From NCBI GenBank assembly GCA_945902135.1, contig CAMDMI010000005.1, positions 1 through 33,448 of the forward strand: 33,448 nt of DNA, read 5' to 3'. The notes under the pieces were generated by a model. The model saw only the letters and a program-made list of their open reading frames with translations. It did not search any database and had not been told where the DNA came from. How positions within the stretch are numbered: the first letter of the stretch is position 1; each line of letters opens with the position of its first letter. Made by a program: the position numbers and the translations under genes. Source of the stretch: Spirosoma fluviale (GTDB lineage Bacteria > Bacteroidota > Bacteroidia > Cytophagales > Flexibacteraceae). Of this stretch, positions 8,595 through 17,260 are shown piece after piece.

Positions 8595-9164
8595 ATGACA
8601 AGATTAGACCGTATTGAAAGAGGAATAGAAGCCTTACAAATCAGTCAGCTCAGGACCGATGCCCAGCTGGCTAAAACAGATGCTCAATTGGCCAAAACAG
8701 ATCAGCAGCTGGCTAAAACAGATGCTCAATTGGCCAAAACCGAACGCATTTTGAGCGGAATTGGCATTAACCTTGGACATGCTGCAGAGGAATTTTTTGC
8801 GAATAGTCTGCAAAAAAATAAGAAGCTGGGGAAGGTAAAGTTCGATGCAGTAGCCCTCCAACTGAAAGGACACAAAGGGAAAGTACAAGATGAATTTGAT
8901 GTTGTCATGTATAATGGCAATTCGGTTGGCCTCGTAGAAGTGAAACACAAAGTTCATCCTTCGGATGTAGACCAATTGATTACGCGAAAACTTCTGAACT
9001 TCAAGGCCTTGTTTCCAAAATATGCGGATGCTGCTTTTTATCTAGGCATTGCAGGAATGAGTTTTCCTCCGGAAGTTGTGGAAATGGCAGAAAATGAGGG
9101 GATAGCCGTACTGCGTCAGGTTGGCAATGTTCTTACAATGAATGAAAATCTGAGGAAGTTTTGA
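8595..9164 (+). CDS. Coiled-coil protein with C-terminal PD-(D/E)XK nuclease-like domain (DUF3782-like)
   Basis: N-terminal TDAQLAK heptads; C-terminal DEFDVVMYNGNSVGLVEVKHKV (D...ExK arrangement). Confidence 0.7.
   Translation: MTRLDRIERGIEALQISQLRTDAQLAKTDAQLAKTDQQLAKTDAQLAKTERILSGIGINLGHAAEEFFANSLQKNKKLGKVKFDAVALQLKGHKGKVQDEFDVVMYNGNSVGLVEVKHKVHPSDVDQLITRKLLNFKALFPKYADAAFYLGIAGMSFPPEVVEMAENEGIAVLRQVGNVLTMNENLRKF
8658..8741 (+). repeat. Four tandem 21-nt repeats encoding (T)DAQLAK heptads
   Basis: gatgcccagctggctaaaaca / gatgctcaattggccaaaaca / gatcagcagctggctaaaaca / gatgctcaattggccaaaacc at 8658, 8679, 8700, 8721. Confidence 0.9.
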
Positions 9165-9193
9165 CCATCCTTCTGGCTTTAAAGATTCTTTAT

Positions 9194-9715
9194 TCAGCTA
9201 CTTTCTAAAAGTTCTACCAAACTTTCAAAAGCCAGCAAAATGGCCTGATTCAGGATTTCTTCCCGGTTGCCGTTCAGGTTCCATTCTCGGTGGAAAAGTT
9301 CCTGCTCAGGGAATCCAAAACAGATAAATACTTTTCCTGGCAGACTTGAAATTTTGTAATCATTTACCGGTTGGGAGGCCGAGCCAGTTATGGCAAGAAC
9401 AATACCAGCATCTGGAAATAAGCGGCTTATCCCTTCTGCCATCGCCCTTGTTACTTCCGCTGATTCTGCGCCATTATCAATCAGTAATTCCTCCGGAACT
9501 CCCAAAAGCCGCACTTTACTTTCTTTGTTATAGCAAACCGCCGAGCCAAGAAGCACCGAAGAAGCGCCCGCAATCCGGGTAAGACTCCCGCTGAGTAATC
9601 CTCCTGTCATGCTTTCAGCAAATGCAATTTTCAGGCCCCGGGTTTTGAGTTTTTCCAGCAATTCTGCCGCTGATATTCTGATAATTTCATCCACGGTTTT
9701 ATTCCCAATGTTCAT
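9194..9715 (-). CDS. pncC: CinA C-terminal domain family, nicotinamide-nucleotide amidase
   Basis: IAFAESMTGGLLSGSLTRIAGASSVLLGSAVCYNKESKVRLLGVPEELL...AITGSASQ. Confidence 0.9.
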   Translation of the reverse strand: MNIGNKTVDEIIRISAAELLEKLKTRGLKIAFAESMTGGLLSGSLTRIAGASSVLLGSAVCYNKESKVRLLGVPEELLIDNGAESAEVTRAMAEGISRLFPDAGIVLAITGSASQPVNDYKISSLPGKVFICFGFPEQELFHREWNLNGNREEILNQAILLAFESLVELLESS

Positions 9716-9719
9716 TGCT

Positions 9720-9727
9720 GAAAGGTA
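9720..9727 (-). promoter_or_regulatory. Near-consensus -7 box TACCTTTC for the CinA/PncC gene
   Basis: One mismatch to TAnnTTTG, 4 nt before ATG 9715 (TACCTTTC-AGCA-ATG). Confidence 0.4.
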
Positions 9728-10741
9728 TTACCAAAAATAAAAGCGGCTGCTGATGAAGCCACCCTGAAATTCTTGAATTTTATTGCCTGCTGCATCCAGT
9801 CTCAAAATCCGGCTCTGTTGCTGGTAATCCTTTACATCAGAAATCCACAATTCCTTCCGAATCGGATCAAGACCAAGTCCATACCAGTTGCCGGCTTCCA
9901 GCGGATACCGGAAAAAGTTTCCTTGCGCAAAGCGACACAAGCCTTTGTTTAGAAAATACAGCGTGTCGCCGTTGATACCCGAAACCAGCCTGTCGGGAAC
10001 AGCATCCCGGTTTTCATTATACCAGTTCTGTTCTATCGCTTTGGTTTCAGGATTGAGGAGGAGGATGCCGGGTGCAGTTTCGGATCCCTCCTCAAAGCTG
10101 ACCCAGATTTTTCCATTCGGTCCGGCGCATATCGACCTTGCTTTGCCGGGAAGAAAAAGGGTGTCTGAAATCCTGTCGCTTGTCGGGTCAATTCCGAGAA
10201 GGTATTCACGCTCACGGCAAACCACCCAGATACGGCCTTTCAAAAGGAGCATTTCTTCTGTCCAGCCAGGAACATCAATCCTGCCAGAAGGCTTGTTTTC
10301 GCCCCGTTTTAGGATGGAAATTCCTGAAGCATATAAATCACTCACATAGGCCTTTTCTGAAGAAACAGGATAGAGAAATCGCGGCGAAGTAAATCCTGTT
10401 ATCGTCTTTTTGAGGCTAAAATCGGCAACATCCAAACCTTCCAAGCGGCCTGAGTTGTTCACCACCAGCCAGAGCAAACCATCCCAGAATGCAGCGGATT
10501 GCAAGACATCGCCAAGCGGCCTATTGTTTTTCCTGCTGAATGCCTTCCACTCTTCTTTACCGCTGCGAAGATTTACGAGGCCAGCCTCAGCGTTTCCCCA
10601 TCGGTAATTTCCTTCCGAACACACCAACATCATTTGCCCATCTTCCAATTCGGGAAAATCAGATGGTTTTGTGGTTTCTTTTTCACCACAGGCAACGGTG
10701 ACTGCAAGGATGAGGAGAAGAGAGAACAGCTTCTGGATCAT
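9728..10741 (-). CDS. YncE/DUF5074-like beta-propeller lipoprotein, BtuG-like
   Basis: Signal peptide with lipobox VTVAC; CSEGNYRWGNAEAGLVNLRSGKEEW..NNRPLGDVLQSAAFWDGLLWLVVNNSGRLEGLD resembles BtuG-type propellers; repeated propeller-like strands. Confidence 0.65.
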   Translation of the reverse strand: MIQKLFSLLLILAVTVACGEKETTKPSDFPELEDGQMMLVCSEGNYRWGNAEAGLVNLRSGKEEWKAFSRKNNRPLGDVLQSAAFWDGLLWLVVNNSGRLEGLDVADFSLKKTITGFTSPRFLYPVSSEKAYVSDLYASGISILKRGENKPSGRIDVPGWTEEMLLLKGRIWVVCREREYLLGIDPTSDRISDTLFLPGKARSICAGPNGKIWVSFEEGSETAPGILLLNPETKAIEQNWYNENRDAVPDRLVSGINGDTLYFLNKGLCRFAQGNFFRYPLEAGNWYGLGLDPIRKELWISDVKDYQQQSRILRLDAAGNKIQEFQGGFISSRFYFW

Positions 10742-11706
10742 TGCAGAATCAATATTTTACGGGATTTAGCCTGATTTTTTTCTCTGACGAAATAAATCCC
10801 GGGCAAAACCCAGGAAGGAATCTGCAGAGATTGACCACCAGAAGGAAATTCAGCAATCAGCTTGCCTGAAATTCCGAGTAGGAGAATTGGAGCGTTTGTG
10901 TCTGATGAAATCACCTGAAATTTATCCCCAGCCATCAGAACAGAAGGCCAGACAATTGGCGATTCAGATTCAGCCAGATTCAATCCAGCAATGGCATCAA
11001 GGTCAAAACCCCCGGATTCAAAATCGGTGGGCCAGGGGTCATTGATAAAAGTTCCATTCGAATCAAAAGTTCCAAAGGCAGAATCAAGGGAACCAACAAC
11101 ATCCCGGATTCGAACTTCTGTAATCGATTGAACATCCAATCCGGGCGTCGAGCCCAATTCGGCCAAGTCAAAACCAGTTCCAAATCCTGCTCTGTATTTT
11201 CCTGCAAGGTTGTGAACCCTCCGAGCATCCAGTGTATCGAAAGGGCCTGTCTGATTTTCAGTTTGAATTTCCGAAACCGCAGGAAAACGGAAAAAATCCT
11301 TGCCATTGCTGCTTACTTCAACTGTAGCTAATTCGAGAAAACCATTTGAAAACCCATTTTCAAAAACCGCAAAGTCCGGACCAGGTCCATCTGAAATCGG
11401 ACTTGGAAATGAAACAATGATACTGCCGCCATCCCCTAAACTTAAAATTCCATTTGTAAGCGCTGCACCCAGAACATTTTCTTCTGTGCCGGCAGATGCA
11501 AATCCCTTTGAAATGTCATCGATTTTTCTGAGCCCTCTTTCAAAATGCAGCACCCGGCTGGCCCAGGTCCTGATTTTTGGTGAGTCATGCGGAATGGCCA
11601 GACTACCGGAAATGCCTGCACCAGGGTCAAAAGATTGCCCGAATATTTCACCTGACAGGACCAGGAAAAAAAAAGAATAAAACAGCAGGCAGCAGAGCGT
11701 CTTCAC
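10738..11706 (-). CDS. Secreted cell-surface protein with T9SS-type C-terminal sorting region; partner of the BtuG-like propeller
   Basis: PGPDFAVFENGF...EVRIRDVVGSLDSAFGTFDSNGTFINDPWPTDFESGGFDLDAIAGLN family motif; C-terminus GIYFVREKNQAKSRKILILQ. GTG 11706 placed by the promoter box; ATGA overlap with the downstream gene. Confidence 0.68.
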   Translation of the reverse strand: MKTLCCLLFYSFFFLVLSGEIFGQSFDPGAGISGSLAIPHDSPKIRTWASRVLHFERGLRKIDDISKGFASAGTEENVLGAALTNGILSLGDGGSIIVSFPSPISDGPGPDFAVFENGFSNGFLELATVEVSSNGKDFFRFPAVSEIQTENQTGPFDTLDARRVHNLAGKYRAGFGTGFDLAELGSTPGLDVQSITEVRIRDVVGSLDSAFGTFDSNGTFINDPWPTDFESGGFDLDAIAGLNLAESESPIVWPSVLMAGDKFQVISSDTNAPILLLGISGKLIAEFPSGGQSLQIPSWVLPGIYFVREKNQAKSRKILILQ

Positions 11707-11722
11707 AATAAATTTGCAAGCG

Positions 11723-11730
11723 CAAAGGTA
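11723..11730 (-). promoter_or_regulatory. Bacteroidota -7 promoter box TACCTTTG for the surface-protein/propeller operon
   Basis: Exact TAnnTTTG on the minus strand, 16 nt before GTG 11706. Confidence 0.65.
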
Positions 11731-11780
11731 GGAATTGCATGGGCTGAGAATCATGGAAATTATCCTGCAATAATTCAATA

Positions 11781-12494
11781 ATGGAAAACAAATCATCAGA
11801 AGCCATAAACCGCTGGATTATCCCGGTTGGAATTTTCATCGTACTTGCCTCAGTGCTTGGCATTGGCGCATATCAGGCCTATTACAACCCGAAGCCACCA
11901 CGGATTTTGGACACTTATGGCAACCAGGAAATTGACTCAACAGATGAAAAAGGCAAACCATTGGTTGTGAAAGTGGTGCACCAGGTGCCGGACTATTCGT
12001 TTACAGACCAAGACGGAAAAACTGTAAACCAAAGCACAACGGAAGGCAAAACTTATGTTGCAGATTTCTTTTTCACCACATGTAAATCCATTTGCCCGGT
12101 GATGGGTAAAGAAATAATGAAACTAACCGAGCTTCTGGCCGAGGAAGAAGATGTGCTTTTTCTTTCGCATACAGTGGACCCGGAGACCGACAGTGTTTCT
12201 CAACTGAAAGCCTATGCCAAAGAACACAATGCGAGGCCGGGGCAATGGTACTTCCTCACAGGCGAAAAGAAAAAACTATATGACATGGCAAGGAAGGGCT
12301 ACTTCGTAACGGCCACAGAAGGCGATGGAGGTCCGGACGATTTCGTACATACCCAGAATTTTGTTTTGGTGGATAAATACCGGCATATCAGAGGTTATTA
12401 CGACGGAACCGACAGCACAGAAATGGAAAAACTGTACCGCGACATTCGCCTGCTCAAAGAGGAATATGCTTGGCGAGATGCCGGAGGAAAATGA
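11781..12494 (+). CDS. SCO1/SenC family protein (copper chaperone/thioredoxin-like)
   Basis: VADFFFTTCKSICPVMGKEI (CxxxC), LFLSHTVDPETDSVSQLKAYA, HTQNFVLVDKYRHIRGYYDGT. Confidence 0.92.
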   Translation: MENKSSEAINRWIIPVGIFIVLASVLGIGAYQAYYNPKPPRILDTYGNQEIDSTDEKGKPLVVKVVHQVPDYSFTDQDGKTVNQSTTEGKTYVADFFFTTCKSICPVMGKEIMKLTELLAEEEDVLFLSHTVDPETDSVSQLKAYAKEHNARPGQWYFLTGEKKKLYDMARKGYFVTATEGDGGPDDFVHTQNFVLVDKYRHIRGYYDGTDSTEMEKLYRDIRLLKEEYAWRDAGGK

Positions 12495-12497
12495 TTT

Positions 12498-15400
12498 TTA
12501 GTCCCGGATTCGGAAAATAACCCGAAGCAATCGAAACCTAAGGACCAGGAAGGTAACAAGGCTTAATGCCCAAATTACCACAATGTTGAACAGCTCGGTT
12601 GGAAAAAAGCGTCCGGCAAAATGCTTGAACGGCGCATATAAATGCGTGCGAAAATCCAGGAAATGATCCGGCTCCGGTTTCTGATAACCCGGCTTTTCCT
12701 TTCTGAAAATCCCTTCAGGAGAAACCTCAAGCCTTGGTTGCATGGCAAAGTCTTCAGACAAAAACCTTGCGACCTGCTCATTTTCATAACGCTCCTTTAA
12801 ACTGGCAAGTACACTTTTTCCAGAACTGTCAAAACCCGTTTGCCGGTACACTCTATCAAGATCTGCCTGAAGCTGGCTATACGATTTGTTATAGTGGCTG
12901 ACAAAATCCTGTATTCTTTTTTGAATCGCAGCATGTGCTGTTTCGCTGATCCGGTCATTCTTCAAAAGAAAATTAAAACTCTGAGCTGATAATCCAAACC
13001 TGGCAGATTCTTTGCTTAGTTCATTGAAAAGCAATTTCCGGCGTTGCAGATTTTCCTCCGAACTTCCTTCTCCACGAAACGCTGCTTCAGAAAGCCTTTC
13101 AAGCTCAGGTAAATAAGCTGAACGCCTGTAGTGGGCCTCTTCTCTTTTCGATTCAATTTCAAAGATCTGACTTTGAAATGGATTGTTCTTAAACTGAGCC
13201 ACCATAAGGGCCTCATAGGCCCACCTGGCAACCATCGCCTCACCAACAAATGGCACCTTTCCGGGACATTCCACAAAAGGATTCAGTCTGTCGTACCGCA
13301 CCAAAGCCCCACCCAGAACGATTTGAGGAATCAGCAGAAGCGGAATTAAAATATAAACCACCACCGCATTTCGAAAAGTATCCGACAATACCAAGCCCAA
13401 TAAATTGGCCCAGCAGGAAGTAGCAAAAAGCACCATCCAGAACTCCATTCCAGTTTTGGGAACCTTGAGTACCAAATCGGAAATCAACACAAATGCAAGA
13501 GTATGTACCAGTGACAGCAGAAACAATAAAAGGACTTTTGCAATGAGGTAAGAATCCCGGTTGAGGTGCAGGAATCGCTCTCTTTTTAAGAGCAGTCTGT
13601 CCCGGATAATTTCCTCTGCACTCACGCTCATGCCCATGAAAAGCGCCACAATCACCGACATAAAAAAATATGCGGGGATGTTTTCATTGGTAGAGAATTT
13701 GTATGCCTTCTCCAGGAAATTGTCGATTGGCGCATAACGCACAACCAGAGCAAGAAGTAATGCAAGGGCGGGCGCTTCCAGAATGTTGATAAGCAGGTAT
13801 TGCTTGTCATGGATTTTCGCAAGAACATCCCTGCGGAAATACAGACCGATCTGTTTAAAAAAGCCTGGCTTGATGGTAAGGTGTGGAACTGGACTCGTTT
13901 CGGTTTCCGCTTCTGGTAAACTGAAATTTTTCCTGAACCGCATTTCCCAATCCTGTGACTGAAATTTCCGCTGATCTGAAAGGTGTCCATCCTCTTTTAC
14001 TAGCTTGGTTTCCAGAATATTAAAAATCTCAGCGGCATCAGCTGCTTCTGCATTTTCAGGAAGTTCTGGCAGCATGGCTTCTTTCCGGAAATAAGGTACA
14101 GCCTCAAGTGGATTGCCATAAAAAACAGGATTTCCACCTGTATCCATAACCATAAGCCGATCGAACATTCGGAAAATTTCCGCAGAAGGCTGGTGGATAA
14201 TGACAAAAACGAGCTTGCCTGTAAGGGATAAGTTCTTGAGCAGCTCCATGGTGCGCAGACTATCGCTGCTGCTAAGGCCGGAAGTTGGCTCATCCACAAA
14301 AAGCACCCAAGGCTGCCGAACAAGTTCAAGTCCGATGTTAAGCCGCTTCCGCTGTCCGCCAGAGATTGTTTTTTTGGCAGGAGAGCCTACCTCTTTATCC
14401 CTGGTGGCAGCCAGCCCAAGTGAATCCAGCATCTGATCGGACATGGCCACTATTTCATTCTCAGGCAGATTTCCATAACTGAACTTCGCTGCGAAATACA
14501 TGTTTTCAAAAACAGTGAGCCTTTCATTCAGTAAATCATCCTGAGGAATATAGCCAATTACACCTTCAAGCTCAATCGCATCGCGATGCACATCGAGGCC
14601 GTTAATGAGAATTTTACCTTGATCAGGTTTCTCATTTCCATTCAAAACATTTAAAAGCGTGGATTTTCCACAGCCGCTGGCGCCCATGATGGCAACCATC
14701 CTCCCCCCCTTTTCTGATAGGCTGATGTCATTGAGGCCAATCCGGCCATCAGGAAACCGAAGACTGAGGTTGCTGGCTTGGAAATTGATTTTGGGTTTTA
14801 CGCCCGGATCTGAAATCCTTTCTTGTATGTAACTGAAGAAAACTGGTCCAATTCCCTGTTGACGCAAACTTGCACCCGGCGCCCAGATTCTACTGATACC
14901 GGACTCCATTACTTGGCCATTGAGGGTTGTTTCCTTATTGCCATTGTACTGAACAAAATAGGTATCTGTTCCTCCTAATTTTAGAATGGCCAGATTTCCT
15001 GAAAAACCTGGAAATGCCCAGAAATTATCTTCTGGAATTTCGAGAGGCTTACTGTCAGATACAATCAACACATCCTTGTCGGGAGTGCTAATAACCCCAT
15101 TTCCAGTGGCAAATTCTCTCAGAATTGCGACATCACCCTCTGGAAGATTTAACAGGCCCGGCAAAAGATTCAGTATTTCATCCTCCGCAAGACTTATCTG
15201 ATTGTCGCTTAATGAAAGTTCAATGAGCTCAAGGAAAAGGTAATACCGCTGCGAAAGCAGTAATTCCTTGTTTACGGTTTGAGAAATTTCCCGGAGTTCC
15301 TCTTCCAGCCAATCTTTATTCCCAAAGTTTGGTGCATATTCAAGACACCATTTTTCAAGAAGCTGAATGAAATGCGCTACCGAATCTGGTGAAAGATGGG

Positions 15401-15506
15401 TACTTAGAAAACGGGAAATACGCTTTTTTTCACCTTCAAGCAGACCATCTGATCCTGCGAACAAGGCATAAAGCCGAAGAATCGAACGGAGCAGTGGTTC
15501 ATTCAT
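12498..15506 (-). CDS. TerB-like N-terminus + ABCG-type ATPase + ABC2-type membrane domain fusion transporter
   Basis: 1002 aa; LRLYALFAGSDGLLEGEKKRISRFLS (TerB-like), GASGCGKSTL Walker A, ISGGQRKRLNIGLEL signature, VLFVDEPTSGL Walker B, C-terminal TM segments. Confidence 0.88.
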   Translation of the reverse strand: MNEPLLRSILRLYALFAGSDGLLEGEKKRISRFLSTHLSPDSVAHFIQLLEKWCLEYAPNFGNKDWLEEELREISQTVNKELLLSQRYYLFLELIELSLSDNQISLAEDEILNLLPGLLNLPEGDVAILREFATGNGVISTPDKDVLIVSDSKPLEIPEDNFWAFPGFSGNLAILKLGGTDTYFVQYNGNKETTLNGQVMESGISRIWAPGASLRQQGIGPVFFSYIQERISDPGVKPKINFQASNLSLRFPDGRIGLNDISLSEKGGRMVAIMGASGCGKSTLLNVLNGNEKPDQGKILINGLDVHRDAIELEGVIGYIPQDDLLNERLTVFENMYFAAKFSYGNLPENEIVAMSDQMLDSLGLAATRDKEVGSPAKKTISGGQRKRLNIGLELVRQPWVLFVDEPTSGLSSSDSLRTMELLKNLSLTGKLVFVIIHQPSAEIFRMFDRLMVMDTGGNPVFYGNPLEAVPYFRKEAMLPELPENAEAADAAEIFNILETKLVKEDGHLSDQRKFQSQDWEMRFRKNFSLPEAETETSPVPHLTIKPGFFKQIGLYFRRDVLAKIHDKQYLLINILEAPALALLLALVVRYAPIDNFLEKAYKFSTNENIPAYFFMSVIVALFMGMSVSAEEIIRDRLLLKRERFLHLNRDSYLIAKVLLLFLLSLVHTLAFVLISDLVLKVPKTGMEFWMVLFATSCWANLLGLVLSDTFRNAVVVYILIPLLLIPQIVLGGALVRYDRLNPFVECPGKVPFVGEAMVARWAYEALMVAQFKNNPFQSQIFEIESKREEAHYRRSAYLPELERLSEAAFRGEGSSEENLQRRKLLFNELSKESARFGLSAQSFNFLLKNDRISETAHAAIQKRIQDFVSHYNKSYSQLQADLDRVYRQTGFDSSGKSVLASLKERYENEQVARFLSEDFAMQPRLEVSPEGIFRKEKPGYQKPEPDHFLDFRTHLYAPFKHFAGRFFPTELFNIVVIWALSLVTFLVLRFRLLRVIFRIRD

Positions 15507-15535
15507 GGCAATTTACCTTAGGCTATTTGCTGAAT

Positions 15536-16453
15536 CTAAGGAATCATTGCTTTCCGGATTTTGCCTACAGCTGCATCCAAATCTGAAAGTTCGGAATAGC
15601 TGGGAGAAAATCCACCTTTGTTTGAAGCAACTTTATTGGCCCAATCCCCTTTTTTGTAAATTCCAGAAAGCTCTTTCAGCATACCCAAAAGCTTGGTGGC
15701 TTCTGGATCTTCACCCGTTTTTTGAAGCAATGAAATAAGACTATTCACGGACGCTTCCTGGTCAATAATTGTTTTATACAGTGGAATAAGGATTTTATCC
15801 TGTTCAGCTTTCGGAAGTCCTGTAGGCGGATATTCCCGGATAAGACCACCAGTTATGTAAAGACCTTCAATTACTGCGCCTGCAGAAAGAAGTGCAGCAT
15901 CCTTTGCCTGCTCTCCTGATTTCAGTAAATCGGAAGACTTTTTCAAAGTAGCATCTGTGAGCAAAATAAGAGAATCTTTATTTGAGAGATTCCTTTCAAC
16001 ACTTTCTAGCATATCAGCATCAAAAGCATTGGAAACCCCAATTCTATCCGCCATTTTCTTCCCTGAAATAAAGGAAGCAACAGCATCTTTACCCTTGTCA
16101 TATGCCGCCATGTACGCGATATCGGCCCCGAAAGCACCTAAACAAAAAGCTGTTGCAGACGAGTTTCCTACGGTTCGGTCAGCAGCCTTATCATCACAAA
16201 GCAATGAACTTCTGTATTCAGCCCCTGTGCGCGCTATAATGTTGGGAACTGTAGAAGGTTTGGGAATAAGCGCAAGCAATGAATCCACTGCATTGAGCAT
16301 GCTGGTCTTTTTATCAAGTGCGCCCGATGAAGCGGTATCTATTTGATTTTCATTGCCTTTATTATCATCAGATCCACCGCAGGAAGTAAGCATGACAGCT
16401 GGAAGTATTGCCAGAACAGCAATTTTCCGATAGTTGAATTTCGTTTTTAGCAT
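15536..16453 (-). CDS. Lipoprotein of unknown function, predicted mostly helical
   Basis: MLKTKFNYRKIAVLAILPAVMLTSCGG: signal peptide and lipobox; ATG 16453 preferred over ORF-track 16522; 29 bp upstream of the ABCG fusion. Confidence 0.75.
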   Translation of the reverse strand: MLKTKFNYRKIAVLAILPAVMLTSCGGSDDNKGNENQIDTASSGALDKKTSMLNAVDSLLALIPKPSTVPNIIARTGAEYRSSLLCDDKAADRTVGNSSATAFCLGAFGADIAYMAAYDKGKDAVASFISGKKMADRIGVSNAFDADMLESVERNLSNKDSLILLTDATLKKSSDLLKSGEQAKDAALLSAGAVIEGLYITGGLIREYPPTGLPKAEQDKILIPLYKTIIDQEASVNSLISLLQKTGEDPEATKLLGMLKELSGIYKKGDWANKVASNKGGFSPSYSELSDLDAAVGKIRKAMIP

Positions 16454-16582
16454 TTTTCTATTGTGATTGGAACTTCTCCTTGGATGCAATAATACAAGAT
16501 TTGAAATTTTCGAAATGCACAAATGACAAATACATCAAATTAAAAATTGACTTCACACATCAAGGCTGCAGGGAAATTGACA

Positions 16583-16590
16583 TACATTTG
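16583..16590 (+). promoter_or_regulatory. Bacteroidota -7 promoter box TACATTTG for the DedA gene
   Basis: Exact TAnnTTTG, 4 nt before GTG 16595. Confidence 0.6.
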
Positions 16591-16594
16591 AACC

Positions 16595-17233
16595 GTGAAC
16601 GATTTATTGAATTTGTTTAGTTTTCTGCTGAATTCGGAAGAACTTATTTCAAAAGGTGGTTTGCTGCTCGTTTGCATTATTGTTTTTGCGGAAAGTGGCA
16701 TATTCTTTTGCTTTTTTCTGCCCGGCGATTACCTGCTTTTTACTGCAGGGATGTTTTGCGGTCTGGGATTTATCAAATTTCCGATAAGCATTTTGATTGC
16801 TTGTATTCTGGGTTCTGCTGTTGCTGGAAACTATACAGGTTATTTTTTCGGGAAATATCTGGGCCAGCGATTGATGAACATGAAGGATGGTTTTTTCTTC
16901 AAAAAGAGTTTCCTGACCAACACCGAAAAAGCCTTTCAACAATACGGAGGCAATGCTTTAATCGTGGGACGATTTCTTCCTATGATTCGGACTTTCGCAC
17001 CGATTCTGGCAGGTATTAGTAGGATGCCGCACCTAAGATTTGCTGTTTATAACATCGCAGGCGCAGCACTTTGGGTCAATAGTCTTTGTCTGATTGGATA
17101 TTTCCTCGGAAAGGAATACCCCGGAATTATAAATTATGTGGAGTACATAATTGTCGGGTTCATAATCCTTACCTCGCTTGCGGTTGGAAATTCAATATTA
17201 AAGCTTAGAAAAAAAGCATCTAGTGACGCATAA
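16595..17233 (+). CDS. DedA family (SNARE-associated/VTT domain) membrane protein
   Basis: FAESGIFFCFFLPGDYLLFTAGMFC....GNYTGYFFGKYLGQRL...VGRFLPMIRTFAPILAGISRMPHLRFAVYNIAGAALW. Confidence 0.92.
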   Translation: MNDLLNLFSFLLNSEELISKGGLLLVCIIVFAESGIFFCFFLPGDYLLFTAGMFCGLGFIKFPISILIACILGSAVAGNYTGYFFGKYLGQRLMNMKDGFFFKKSFLTNTEKAFQQYGGNALIVGRFLPMIRTFAPILAGISRMPHLRFAVYNIAGAALWVNSLCLIGYFLGKEYPGIINYVEYIIVGFIILTSLAVGNSILKLRKKASSDA

Positions 17234-17260
17234 AACAGACAAATCAATTAATATTGCCAG

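Noticed and set aside
8658-8741. Possible CRISPR-like array
   Set aside because: Repeats are directly adjacent with no spacers and encode heptads in frame; this is a protein repeat
8634-8975. Minus-strand ORF with FGQLSICFSQL repeats
   Set aside because: Shadow of the in-frame 21-nt repeat in the plus-strand coiled-coil gene
9888-10349. 153-aa plus-strand ORF
   Set aside because: Antisense to the BtuG-like propeller gene; no recognisable domain
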